This document shows, one piece after another, positions 33,123 through 45,170 of a stretch of 64,000 bases of DNA; the stretch's first letter is position 1; the number at the start of each line of letters is the position of its first letter. Made by a program: the position numbers and the translations under genes. The DNA comes from Romanomermis culicivorax (Eukaryota; Nematoda; Enoplea; Mermithida; Mermithidae): positions 271,665 through 335,664 of the forward strand of contig CAWUHX010000333.1 of the NCBI GenBank assembly GCA_963922205.1, in the 5' to 3' direction. The notes below the pieces were generated by a model. The model did no database searches, was not told the DNA's origin, and saw only the letters and a list, made by a program, of their open reading frames with translations.

Positions 33123-34400
33123 CACCCCCCCCCAAGTAGTCGGACCTCTTACAGGTTTGTTATTACCAAGCTCAGGCGCGGCTTTTAGCATGTCTACCTT
33201 CACCCACCACTCAATCTTTAATAGTTTTTATCATCTTAAACGTATATTCTCACGTTTTTATTGGTAGTCTTCAATATTTTATCTTGATATTTGATGAATA
33301 CCCGCATTTTTCCTTGACACAATTTTCGAGAAAGATCAACACGCCAACTTTCAGAACTTTTTGAAGCGATTGTTCCTTTCTCAACGTAAAATGAATTCGA
33401 AAGCTTCGTGAAAGTAGTTTTCCAAAATTTCTACTCTCACTCATATCTTTTCGGCAAAATTTATGAAAGTTCATAAATTACTAGTGTTATAAATTACTGG
33501 TTTTAAACAAATTATAATAAATTACTGGTTTAAAAATTTTTTTAATGATAAAATTCTAGAACTTACGATTTTGAACACAAATTTCAGATCAAATTTTCGA
33601 GATATATATTCGAAAAATTGATTATCAGAATGCTTTAAAAAGCTCAAAACACTTGAATAAAGCGTCTATAAGCATTATTAAGCGAAAAAAACGAGTTGGA
33701 GAAAATGGGGGGAAAATTTTTTTAAAAATTTAACGTAGATATTGATCAAATTTTTCTTTATGAGTATGACTAAAATGGAGTGAGTAATTATACAGTAGGT
33801 GTGGTATCATTGCTAATCATGCGCACAGTCCCGTATTTTCAGTGTCAAAAAACACTCTGTTTCATAAGTTTAGTCTCAAAAAATTCACAACCACTTGGTA
33901 CATAAGTACCTAATTTAAACGCGATAATGTTAAATGTCGCTACCACTACACATATCAAAGATCTTTCCACGAATGTGAAAAGATAGTCGGGGAAAAAACC
34001 GTGCACCACACCACAGCTTTTTTTTGCCAATCGGTGAATTCACGTGCGGTGTTTTTGGTGAAAAAAATTTTGCGCTCTTTTGCCAACCGGCGAAAAAAAA
34101 TTTTGGGATTACTATACTCATTGACAGCGCGGAGCGGTGAGAAAATTTTACGTTTTTCGTCTTTCTTCCTCAAATCGGATATTCGGAAAAAAATTTTTAG
34201 TCTCCTGTTTCCGGCTCGGAATTAATATCTTTTTTGCTATTCTGTTCGAATTTAATAAAAATAGTTAATCTATAGCTGATTTTGTGGCATTCTTTGCTGG
34301 TTGAAAGCATCAGCACATTTGCCAGGTCTGGTCAACATTGCCATACTTATCAAAAAAACAAAACAGAGGCCGATGAAAAATGAAGTCCAAAAGTAAAAAA
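33123..34400. other. Degraded element A material and GCCAACCGGCGAAAA words
   Basis: From 33170 to 33700 is the inverse of the element A body (GCTCAGGCGCGGCTTTTAGC, then CTTTTCGGC and further landmarks), diverged. Near 33985-34130, the words TTTGCCAATCGGTGAA and TTTGCCAACCGGCGAAAA suggest another word-type element end. No gene. Confidence 0.5.
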
Positions 34401-34567
34401 AAATTATTTCAAAAGCATATTACCAGTATAGCAAAACCCAAAACTCATGACATTTTTCAACCTCAAAAACCCAGAAATTCATCTCGGCCAGCCTTGTTTA
34501 GTTTAGCCTATGCATTTTCTGGTATATTTATTGTTTCATAATTTTTAGAGTACTGTCGACGAAGATT

Positions 34568-37216
34568 ATGTATTTTCATCAATTGCTCAAATCTTGTCGA
34601 CGATTCTCGTCGAAAATTCTTAGATTTAATTTGAGTACCCAGACCGTTCAAGAGCAGGTCACTACTTTTCAAAGATCAATCGATTATCGAATCAACGTTG
34701 AAAAAATTTCCGATCGAATTCAGCCGTCATTAGTTTTACGAAAATTGGTCGATCGCAGTTTGATTTGCTCATCCTTTCCTGACATTTTGATCGATAATTT
34801 AGCAGAATTCGACAATGTACAACCGAAAGTTTATCTGGGCTTCGATCCAACAACTGATTCTTTGCACATCGGAAATCTGATAACATTGAACGCAGCATTA
34901 CACCTTTTCGCTAACGGTTTCGAGATTTACATTCTAATAGGCGGTGGCACATGTAAATTAGGTGACCCCAGCGGTCGGAATACCGATAGGCCGGCTATCG
35001 ACTGGGCCACGGTGAAGAAAAATAGCGATTCTATAGCTCAACAGATACAAAATTTGTTTGCCAATTTTACAAAATATTTTTTAGTGGGTAAAAATGTTAT
35101 TTATCGTTTTTTGTGCATTCTTTCTTTGTTTATTCGTTTTTCTTTATTAGGCAAAAAACAAAAGCTCAAACCGGTTCGCTTCATGAACAACGCTAAATGG
35201 TATTCAGACCTGAACGTCGTAGAATTTTTGGATGAATTCGGGCGCCAATTCCGCGTTAAACATCTTCTCGAAAAACAGGCGATAAAAAGCCGCTTAAGTG
35301 AAACGGGTTTAAATTTGAACGAATTTTTGTATCAAATATTGCAAGCTTACGACTTCTTAAAAATTTACGACGATCACGGGTGCCTTTTGCAGTTGGGCGG
35401 AACAGATCAGATTGGTAAATTCATTAAATCTTTAAACTTTGTCCAACTTGTAGTAAACTGTATTCAAAAATAGAGTTTTAATTTTTATTTCAGTAAAATA
35501 TAGAAATGTATAATTTTAACAGTTGAACTTTACTTTTCGTGTTTTTATGCTAAATTTTTTGAAAATTATTTTGGTTTCCAACACATCAGACCCGGTAAAT
35601 GTGCTGATATTTGCCATCGGCTAGATCATGTCGTTGATCAGCTAAGAAACTTGAAACATTAGGTATAAATCAATCATTTTTGATAAATTCTAGTAGAACA
35701 GCGATAACAATCAATGTTGAGCTGAAAACAGACAACCAAAAATTGAAAATCAGAATCAACTGGAAAAAAATAGATTCTTCAACTAGCGAGGACTTCAGCC
35801 ATTAACCAGTACTTGCTTTGAAATCGATAATATCAAATTTTTGTTTTTTCCTTAATACAATACTTATGTTTGAGTAAAATGCTATCTTCATTTCACTCCA
35901 AGATTTCTTAGTACTACACCAGTTCAGACAATGATTTTGATTTTTTTCTAGCTGACTGAAAATATTTGTTAGAGTCGTCATGTTATGCATGAAATTCAAT
36001 ATATTCCTGCTCTGCAACGACGCGTATGAGCATTACTAGCTTGAAATTTCTTCCGGGACTTTTTTTCTCAATTTGGACAGGCAACGTTCACGCCGGTCAC
36101 GATTTGGTGAAAAAATTGCGAGCCAAAGACGCTGTGGGAATTTTCTCGCCATTATTAACTGATGAAAACGGCGAAAAATTGGGCAAAAGTTTAGGAAACG
36201 CTTTATATCTAAATCCCCATCGAACGTCGCCATTCCATTTTTATCAACATTTGTTCAAATTACACGATACTCTCGTTCAAAAGTATATGTATTTATTGAC
36301 CAATCTACCGATAAGAGAAATTGACCGAATATGCGATAAGTACGTCTGAGTTTAAGCTCACAGAAATTGACCATGTTTAAAAAATTATAATTTTCGAAAA
36401 TTTTGGAGAGACTCCCAATCCAATATAAGAAAAATTTTCGTCGAGTTTCTAAAATCCTCCCCCCTAGATTTCCCCTCATTTTCATTTTAAACACGTCCTA
36501 AATGAGTCGAGAATTATCATTTTCTCACAAAGCACTAAATTTTGCAGAGGTCCCCAAAGTCAGATTTTCGGGTAGGGGTAATGTTCAAAATTTGCAAAGC
36601 TAAAGCAGTGCAGCTAAATGTTCACTAAACAAACCATTTTTTCCCAAGATTAGGCAGGTAGTGATCAATTTTTAAGACATCGGTTAGGGATAAGCCCTCT
36701 CATACTCCTCCCTATAAGGCAGTCTGAACTCTGAAATCTAGTATTTTATCATAAATTTAGTGCAAATTATTTCCTAGACACACGAAAATCCCAGAAAATC
36801 GAGAAGCTCAAAAAATATTAGCCGAACAATTAACTTTACTGGTTCACGGAGAAACCGGCGTCCGATCAGCCTTGAAAACGACCGAAGTTCTATTTCATAA
36901 TAAAATCGAACATCTATTAACGATGACCAGTGAGGAAATAAATTCGGCTTTCAAAGATATTCCTCAAATTCAACTGAAATTTCGACCTGATTGCACGGCT
37001 TTAGAATTGGCTTTAGCTACCGGACATTTTACGACCGAAGATGAAGCTTTGTTGTGGCTGAATAGGGGATCGTTTTACGTGAACTCTATCAAAGTCCGAG
37101 AACCCAAATGTATTATGGTCAGGGATTGCCATATTTTGTCCAACGGACTAAGTTTGATAAAAATTGGCAAAAAAAGAGACGATATTTATTTGATAAGATG
37201 GGATTATAGTGCGTAG
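34568..37216 (+). CDS. YARS2: Mitochondrial tyrosyl-tRNA synthetase
   Basis: Charges mitochondrial tRNA-Tyr with tyrosine in the matrix. Four exons join in frame: 34568-35087, 35151-35414, 36081-36339, 36778-37216 (1482 nt, 493 residues; human YARS2 is of similar size). All introns are GT-AG. The N-terminus is rich in Arg, Lys, Ser and Phe without acidic residues for about 28 positions, as expected for a mitochondrial presequence. Class I signatures are LHIGNL (about 99-104) and KLGKS (294-298, the KMSKS loop). The tyrosine/ATP pocket motifs VYLGFDPTTDSLH and LQLGGTDQIGN are present. The C-terminal ~90 residues form an S4-like RNA-binding domain (EALLWLNRGSFYVN..). Intron 1 is only 63 nt, in phase and without stop codons. 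Intron 3 contains a dispersed repeat (36549-36725). No sign of decay. Confidence 0.95.
36549..36725. repeat. Dispersed repeat in YARS2 intron 3
   Basis: Homologous to 28140-28322 in the nested transposon region, same orientation. It lies wholly between donor 36340 and acceptor 36777. Confidence 0.75.
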
Positions 37217-37628
37217 TTATTCTTTATGATATGTTTCATTCGTAAGAAAGCTTACCGAATTTTTTGAAACAACCGTCAGTCTAACTTCTATTTAATCAAA
37301 TCAGCCTCTGTGAGGCAAAAAACAGGCTATAAATGAGCAAAAACACTGATTTCATCGTGTTCCCTTAGCACTGAAGAATTGTCCGTTGGCTCTTAGAGTC
37401 AACTTACCGCAGAAAGAGATTCACAAAAATTCTAAGGCGGTTAGTTGAGTTTCACGCATCAGATTCGGAACAACACATGATTGAGAAGAAAACTACAAAA
37501 GTGTAAAGTACTTTCCTTCTGACTTCATTTTTGAGGAAGTTTTAGAGAAACAGATAATGGTCAGTTAAAGAGATTTAGAAACCACTTGACAAAATTAACA
37601 TTAAAAAATATAGGAAGCACTGAACCAC

Positions 37629-38049
37629 AACGGTTTTTAAAAAATGCTTGTAAATTGAAAAATTACAAAATAAGTGTGGATACATGCACGTAAGGGCTAA
37701 GTGGGGATTAACGCTCCTACCTAAAACCCTGGTCCGAAAAAAGTCGTCAAACACCCCACGAACTTTTTCGGAGAGTTTTTTGATTATTTTTATGCGTATT
37801 TTGTATGAGAAAAATGTTTGTCTACTCACCCATCCCCTCGATGAAAAACCCAAGGACCCATTGGAAAATTCTTGTCGTGCATGCCTGATTAAACGTCGCG
37901 TTAGTGCAGGATTTTTTGGTCCAAAATTTAGGATAAAAAAGAAAATCAGAAAAAGATTATTAATAAAAAATTAGGTAGTTGACTCGCAAATGCACCGTGA
38001 TATGAAATAGTACTTTCAAAAGTTTCAGGGAGCATTTCAAGAAAGACAG
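37629..38049. mobile_element. MITE family 1-like copy with internal insertion
   Basis: Starts near GGTTTTTAAAAAATGCTTG and ends with TATGAAATAGTACTTTC and GCATTTCAAGAAAGACAG, matching both ends of the CTATAGTCTG family. About 250 bp of unrelated sequence (about 37675-37975) lies between, open on both strands without recognisable protein. Confidence 0.4.
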
Positions 38050-38267
38050 ATAGTAGGACATGATGAAAATTTAACGGAAAAAGACAAGGAAAAACGAACA
38101 TAACAGAATCATTAAAAAATTGGAGCAGAATAAAATTAACAAAAAACCTTAGGTGGACTGACAAAAAACCGATAAATAAGTAGCACGAGCTAAATGACAA
38201 ACAGAAAATAGGTGGCCTGAAACAACTGTAGCAAAATGAATCATCCAATAAACATAGAGAGGAAAAA

Positions 38268-38439
38268 CCGGTTTCATCAAAGAGACTTGAGCTTCAGCTG
38301 AGTGTAGCTTAACTCTTTGTTATCCCATTGCCGTTAGGGTGCAGCTCAGCTGCGGTCTAACTTTCTCGATATGTTTTCTGTGTATGAGTTGAGCTGCACC
38401 TTAAGCTACAGTAGGCTGCAGCTCAAGTGATGAAACCGG
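38268..38439. mobile_element. Small foldback MITE, CCGGTTTCATCA ends
   Basis: 172 bp with inverted ends CCGGTTTCATCA and TGATGAAACCGG, continued by CTTGAGCTTCAGCTGAG and its imperfect inverse AGCTGCAGCTCAAG. Non-coding. Confidence 0.8.
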
Positions 38440-40130
38440 CTCGGCCTTTGTCAGCCTTTGAAACCGAACATTCTGCTAATTATTCTTTGAAGGGCATGTA
38501 TCATTGACAAGCCTGATGTATGGAATCCTAATCCCATTTTTTTCAGTGCATATTTAAAAAAGTAACTGCTATAATTCATTGATTCTGATGAAAACTTCCT
38601 CAAATTGATCGGAAAATAATTATCTGTTGAATGATATGAATTCGATAGAATTATTTAAACATAACTTTCCGTGTCATTTTTACAAATGTACATATTTATC
38701 CTAAGTTTGAACATTTTCCATTACACTCATTATCCACGAATTGATGCCAACCTACAATTTGTTGACACTGATTTTGATTTCCCTCACAAATATTAGCTGT
38801 CGGATCTTCTCAGTAGCAATTTTTCTGTTTCTTTCGAATTGAATACGAGTCATTTACTTCAGTAGCATTTCCAAGTATTTTGAAATATTGCTAGGTATTG
38901 TGAAGGGTAAGTAAGATTTTAAAATAATATCCTGACTTTTTGTCGGTTTGCTTATTGTAGCCAAGGTACAAATCTTATCGCTGTCAATCTGTCTGAAAGT
39001 TTGTACATCAATGCTGGAATTGCGTATGTTTTAATCGCAAACCTGGATAGATGATAGACACGAATTTAGATTCTCTTTCAACTACAGTAAGATCCAAAAA
39101 TAGAGTATTTTCAAGGCGGTTACCGATCAAAATTTTGCAGGTTTTTGTTCAGAGGCTCTATGATGGTACGCGTGTAAATTTTTTTCCGGGAATATGTTTT
39201 TCTCGAATTAATCATTAACGGAGAGAAAATACATATATCCTAAAAAGGCCATTTCTGAACTATGTTTCGAGAACGTTATTACGTAAAGAGCATAAATGAA
39301 CAAAATTTTTGGTGACGAAGAATTTTTAGTCTTCTTTATTCTTACTCCGTCTTCACTCTTTCGACTAAATGTTTTTTAGAAGAAGAAAAATCGAACAGGT
39401 TGTTTATGACAAGCAATTGGCGCATCTTTCTTATTTTTAGATGTAGCTCCAGCGATAAGAGGTCCTTTGCGGGTTTACGTTGATTAATCGCTAAATTCTC
39501 AAGCACCTGAGACTTTTGAGAAGAAGATTCTATCTAGTCAAAGAGTGAATAGTCATTTTTCGGACAAATCCATTTTATCTGCGCCATAAACAATTGGAAA
39601 ATTAAACAAATTAGGCCATTAAAATAATGGAATCTAAAAGAATAGCTGAGTAGATGGAATAGCAAAAATAAACTAAACAGTTGTTACCAGCATGTTTCGA
39701 AAGTTGAAAAAAATTCGCCCAGCTTGGAAAAAACTCTTTTTTTTGAAATTTTTGAAGCAAAAATTTGCCATATTATCAAATGCTAATGGGCGAAAAATAT
39801 GGGAATTCACATATGGGCGGGCTCACTTTTATGCAAATTGACTACGGCGGTTTTAGACACGAGATGATGGGCTTCTTGGTCGGATGGGTTTTTGAAACCA
39901 AATACGTCCTTCTATAGCTGCCGAAAAGCCGGCAAAAAATGATGATTTTTGAAATTTTTGTTGATAAAACTTAACTTTTGGGGCAATGCTTCAAAGAATG
40001 ATTCTCAGTAGCAGCTAATCTTTGACATTTCAACCTCTCTCGCCATTGCTATACTTTTTTCTCACCTTATGTATGTTATCTTAATGCTTCCTTGCTCGAT
40101 TTATCTATATTTCTTCGTTTCTGTACATTA
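38440..40130. other. Intergenic, AT-rich
   Basis: About 1.7 kb without recognisable gene, exon or repeat. Splice-like sites and frames look random. Confidence 0.5.
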
Positions 40131-40377
40131 TAATCTGTTTTTTATAAAATATTTTTAAATAGAAAAGTGACACAAACCGGTACTGTCATCAAAATCGTTT
40201 ACAAAGAGCTCTTACCGTAGAATTTTTCACTCGAAAAATAGTTAAAGATGTGATTAGTATGCTCACAAATTTCTAGTCCTATGGTACATTATTTTTCAGA
40301 AAATCGTACAAGTCTGAAATACTACTTGCTTTCCACTTTCATTATTCAGAAGCATTTCAGGAAAAGCACACTATAGT
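40131..40377. mobile_element. MITE family 1 copy
   Basis: From TATAATCTGTTTTTTATAAA to AGGAAAAGCACACTATAG, with the internal GTGACACAAACCGG, TTTTTCACTCGAAAAAT and CTACTTGCTTTCCACTTTC landmarks. Confidence 0.8.
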
Positions 40378-40635
40378 CGCACATTTAATGATGATCTCTA
40401 TAGGCTGTTTTCTACAACATGCTTGTAAAATAAAAAATGACAATTTGATTTTACGTTTTCGCCCGTCTCATTCTGGCGTTCATCTTACATTGGCGCCTTA
40501 TCTCCCAAACCGTCTTAATTTGGCGCCCGTCTTTGTTTGGCGCCTACTACGTCCTTGTTTTCACCAATGTAAATTTTACGTGCAATTTTCCATTACTATG
40601 ATGACTATAAATAACTCAGGTCATCGGGAATGACT

Positions 40636-40999
40636 AAGCTTAAGTCTAAGCCTAGGCGCCGGCTTAAGTCTAATCCTAAGCTTGAAACTAAGCGTAAGCC
40701 TAGGCCTTAGCCAAAGCTTAAGCCTGAAGGGCCATTTATACTTGCCTTTTTCGATGGAACGGAATCCAATCGAGGGAACGTAAACGAAGCGAACGGAAGT
40801 TTCCGTTCTTTTCAGCTCGATTGCAGGTTACCGTCGATCGTTTTCCGCAAAATTGCAGTTATCATTTCCGACCGAAAGTGGATTTTCAAGCTGAACGTTT
40901 CGAGCTATTGGCGATCCGTTCCTTTCCGTCTTAAAAAGGCAAGTATAATTGGCCATTAAGTCTGAGTTGAAGCTTAAGATTAAGCCTAAACCTAAGCCA
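40636..40999. repeat. Degenerate GCCTAA/TTAGGC-like hexamers
   Basis: Runs such as TCTAAGCCTAGGC, AAGCGTAAGCCTAGGCC and TTAAGCCTAAACCTAAGCC lie on both sides of the MITE at 40729-40954. They resemble decayed nematode telomere repeats. Confidence 0.5.
40729..40954. mobile_element. MITE with GGCCA.TTATACTTGCC ends
   Basis: 226 bp with inverted ends GGGCCATTTATACTTGCC and GGCAAGTATAATTGGCC, extended by AAAAA/TTTTT. Flanks TTAAGCCTGA and TTAAGTCTGA may be a diverged target duplication. Confidence 0.75.
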
Positions 41000-42236
41000 A
41001 AATTTATCGGGTCAAATATGCTTTTCTTCAACTTCGTGCTGGTCTAAAAAATGTGGAGAAGTTCGCTGCTCTTTGGTTTGAAATTGAGCCTTACGATATG
41101 CTGAGAACATTAGGATAATCGTAAAGTTGAATATAATCTGGTAAGAAAATAAAATAATGTGGTAGAAATCGCCTCTAAAGTAAACAAATTATTAGAATGA
41201 GTCTTGAAATAGCAGAATATACTAGATGGGGCGCCAATGTGAGACGGGCTCAGAGTAAGATGGGCGCCAAAGTAAGACTGTGCCGAAACTAGGACTGTTG
41301 TTGAAATTTTTTCCGCAGATCTTTGACTATAAAGTCTTTACGTCGAAAAATTATTGAAGGTTAGATAAATTAGCTCAAAAATTCCCAATCTTAATGTGAT
41401 ATATGGTTAACGGCAAATCGCAAAAATATGAAATAGTACTTGCTTTCCATTTATATATTAAGACCTCAGAATCAGACTTAATTTTTTAGAAGATTCAACA
41501 CCATCTGAATAAGTCAAATCAGGCGAATGAGGCAGTATGCAAACTGTCGTACTTGCAGCCAATCGCAATTTCGAATCCAACACTTATTAGATGCTTCGTT
41601 TTCATGGAGTCAACATATTTTTCCACACGGTTTCCCGCCCTTTTTATTAAACCACACAAATTATTTTAGAAATGAACAATAACGGTAAGTATTATTTATC
41701 GTAACTCTATTTAATACACGTTCAACGAACAGGGTCTTGGACAAGACCAGAAATGACAACCTTTCATACTGACTTCAGAACCTTGCTTTGAAAAGTAGAT
41801 TTTCTCCTTTTTATTGCACTGCATCGACTGTTGTTTTGAGCGCAAAAAATAAAAATGAACCCAAATTTCAGTGCTGACATTGTTTAAATCGTAGGTATGC
41901 GAGTAATGTTACACTATATTTTCCCGTAGGAAATATTTACACAAAAATTTATATGAATATTGTCTGCAGTGGGGCAAAAATCACAAGATGCTGAGACATG
42001 CTTTAGACAGATAATTGTGAACAATTCAATAATTTCTCTCATGAGAGGCGTCTATCTCTAAAACCCTATGAAATACACAGGTCTGATCTGAACATCGCGA
42101 AGTTCAAGAGCTCGCATATCGAAAATGGTGCAAGATAAGACTGTCTTCTTGTGAGAAACTTTTTTTCACGTTTATCGAATGTGATTTTGCACTTGCCCAC
42201 ATCTGTTACACTATACTTCATTCATTTCGAAATATT

Positions 42237-42440
42237 GTGTGTTCGAAACTTTCGACTGTTGAATACATTTATGTAAATTTTAATGTAAATAATGCCTATA
42301 GACAAAATTTGTCTGTGTTAAATTACTCGGGTTCCTTTATCGAATACGTTATAGAAGGTATGATTTCAGGATTTACATTTGGTGACTCTCCCGCCAGTTT
42401 AACGGATTCTTCGTCAATTTTTGACAAACGAGGTACCTAG
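42237..42440 (+). CDS. Weak exon candidate
   Basis: A 67-codon frame with protein-like composition (IEYVIEGMISGFTFGDS) ending near a possible donor at GTACCTAG. No domain and no partner exon found; probably chance, but listed because no other gene occupies this region. Confidence 0.12.
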   Translation: MCSKLSTVEYIYVNFNVNNAYRQNLSVLNYSGSFIEYVIEGMISGFTFGDSPASLTDSSSIFDKRGT

Positions 42441-42718
42441 TGTGCATGAGTCAAGGAAAGCGCTAGTGATCTGTTATTCACCTTCGCATTATAACATAAA
42501 TGAGTCCAAGATGTACCTTGAATCCTCTGTGTCGTCTTCAACTAGCTCCTGAGCACTTCACCACTGTTTAATGACATTCAGTTCAATCATCATCCTTAAA
42601 ACTATCCTATGCCTGCACCAGAAAGGGCTGTGCACTTTTGCCAGGCGCTCAAAGGAAGTGCAAGGTGCCGTGAACGTAAGGGACCTACATAAAATTGTGT
42701 CCTTCCTGCAAGAGTTAT

Positions 42719-43734
42719 TAGGGATGTGCGTGGGATGGAAAAACTTGTCCGCTTCCTGCCCGCATTACCTTGAACCAATCCCGCTCAAGCCACAGGCCTG
42801 GTCTTCCCGTCCCACGGTATAATTATCCATTCAGACTTTTCATATCACACGATTTATATTAGAATATACTTCGTAAGGTCAACTGAGAGTGAGTACTACA
42901 TATCTATAAACAAATTTATTCTCTCAATATAGATTTAAAATCATGTAATCACAAATGTTTTTTGAAACTATTCACTAAATAAAACTAAAAACCCCAAAAT
43001 TATCCTAAATTTTTTTGGAAAAGCACTAAAAAACCCTAAACATTTTTACATTACACGAATAAAATATAATGACCAATTTCTAACATAAACACATTGCAAT
43101 TCAAAATATAACATAAACACATTGCAATTTTTTCGCTGAACAACACAAACAAGTTGAATTTTTCACAGACTTTCAAAAAAAACCTTTCGACATATAACTA
43201 GGTATTTGGAGTGTGAAAAATGGTGTAAGAATTACATAAGAAATCATTGATATGTCATTGATTTTGTTTTTATAACTTTTTATTGCAGGAGAATACAGTA
43301 AAGGTTATTTTAGCATGAGCTCAACTAAATCAAGCGAGACCCTAAAAAACTGAAAATAAAAAACCTTGAAAATAACCCTAAATTCAGCCTAAAAATAAAA
43401 ACCCTAGATTTAGCTGGAAAACCTAAACCTGGCATCACTGGTTGGCAACACTTTCTCCGTTTTTAAATTTGAAAAAATTATCTTCCCGCTACAATGTACA
43501 GTAAAGGTATCAAGTTGAGACAATAGTTCTTTAAGCTACTTACCTAGTTGAAAAAATTGCAGCAGGAATGTCTTTTTTGTGGGAAAAGCGGGAAATGCGG
43601 GCTGGAAGAAATTTCACCAATCCTGCCCGCTCCCGTCCCGCTTTCAAAGAAGTCATCCCGTTCCCACCCGCATCCCCGCGGGAATGCGGGAAAAGCGGGC
43701 GCGAAGCGGAAACGGAATCCCGCTCACATCCCTA
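42719..43734. mobile_element. hAT-like element with TAGGGATGTG ends
   Basis: 1016 bp. Ends TAGGGATGTGCGTGGGAT and ATCCCGCTCACATCCCTA, flanked by AGAGTTAT on both sides (42711-42718 and 43735-43742). Subterminal arrays of GCGGGAA/TTCCCGC words are strongest at the right end (43570-43730). No transposase; open frames there (43548-43818) are repeat-derived. Confidence 0.9.
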
Positions 43735-43749
43735 AGAGTTATTGGGCTC

Positions 43750-45130
43750 ATCGCTCAGTTTCTCGAAGCTTCAACGATTTATCAACGTAGGGAAATACAA
43801 ATATCGATAACAGTATGAAAAGCAATCACTTCTCATGAAGCTTGGTGAGGATTAATCTAATAATACAAGGCATTAAACCCTCTTCAAAAACCTATAGACT
43901 TATTGATCGACCCTTGTGTTCTCCAAGCTTTGCTTTAAACCGAATAAGGTGATCAGAAATTGCAGTCTTCAAAATTTACAGTTGCTAGCTAGCTTCCACC
44001 GTTCAACTGTCAATTCCAGAATTTTTCGGAAAACTTAGTCTTACTGTACCTTGGAGCACCGAAAGAGTTTCAGATTTTTTTATTAAAATTCACACGGAAT
44101 ATGTGCAACAGACGCTTGGGCGGAAATCACACCCTATGCACTTTACTTAATGATCTGGGACCGGTTGCTACTGATCTCGAGATGATTGCGATTTTTAACA
44201 CAAAACATTTAAAAAAGTTTCCCGATTATCTCTAGCTCGCGATTATATCGTTTATTGCAACAAGCCCCGCTCCTAATATTCGTGTGCATGAACTTCATAT
44301 CCGAGGAATTTCTGATATCAAAGCAGTTCTAATAAACTTGAGCATTTGGTATGCAGCTGTGAACTGCATATAATTGTCCCCATATAAAATTTTTGTTGAA
44401 TCAACCTCTATCTAGCCGTTCATTTTAAGAGAAACCGTCCAATAATTACGATCGGAAAAAATTGCTTTAAATCTTTTGTATAAATTTCTGCTCTACAGAA
44501 ATTTGTAGATTTTACATGTGTGCCTATGGCAACACGTCAGTATTGTTTTAGGGTAGCACAAACGTTCTTGTTCAATAGCAAACCCAGTTCAAAATTCATT
44601 CGCATGTAAGCATCTTATAGAAAGGTCTGTACAAAATATTCTACCGAACAGTGCTTTGATGCAGTTACATAAGAAACTGTAGAATTCATCCTGACGTCGA
44701 ATAATAAACTAGAGTTTGAAGTCTGGTGCAAATAGAATAGTCATAGAGCATTCTAGAATTAATATGATTCGTTGGTTTTTCAGTTTCTCGAATCACACAA
44801 AATATTAATGGACGCTTGTTTGTTTCTTTAGATTTTGCACACATAGTCACATTATGTCATGAGCTGTAATAACTTGCAGTGAACAACTGCTCATTTGTGT
44901 CAATTTATTTAATAATTGCATGATCATTATTTTTCTTCCCGAGGCTCATTTGGAAAAATGGACAATAATTTAATGGTCCAGTGTCTGGTGCGTTCATTAG
45001 CTCAATGTAGAACATGGGTAAAAAGATTACTGTTTAATACTTGGTATACTGTGGTGAGACTTGAAATTTTCTCTCTCTGTTACTGATTTTTTTCCATTTC
45101 TAGTAGAAGCTTTTGTCTTTCGAAAGGTGT
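43750..45130. other. Intergenic, AT-rich
   Basis: No gene or strong repeat recognised. This is the upstream region of the 7TM gene; no promoter element stands out. Confidence 0.5.
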
Positions 45131-45140
45131 TTTTTTGTGT

Positions 45141-45146
45141 TTCAGG
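45141..45146 (+). promoter_or_regulatory. Splice acceptor just upstream of the 7TM start codon
   Basis: TTTTTTTGTGTTTCAG ends about 25 nt before the chosen ATG. In nematodes such a site commonly receives a spliced leader; it could also end a 5' UTR intron. Confidence 0.4.
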
Positions 45147-45170
45147 CTAGCTATCAAAAAACTTTTCGTT

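Larger units (their letters stand above)
40459..41284. mobile_element. Foldback element with ATCTTAC/TTGGCGCC word arrays
   Basis: The left end repeats CATCTTACATTGGCGCC, CGTCTTAATTTGGCGCC and GTCTTTGTTTGGCGCC. The right end has them inverted (GGGCGCCAAAGTAAGAC, GGGGCGCCAATGTGAGAC). Inside are degenerate TTAGGC-like repeats and a further MITE (40729-40954). Same design as the 12965-16910 element with a different word. Confidence 0.65.
40398..41490. mobile_element. MITE family 1 copy split by a foldback insertion
   Basis: The left piece (40398-40445) begins CTATAGGCTGTTTTCTAC. The right piece (about 41300-41490) has TTACGTCGAAAAATTATTG and AGTACTTGCTTTCCAT. The gap is filled by the word-array element at 40459-41284. 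Confidence 0.55.

Noticed and set aside
43548..43818. Two overlapping Pro/Gly/Arg-rich frames
   Set aside because: They come from the GCGGGAA word array at the end of the 42719-43734 element.
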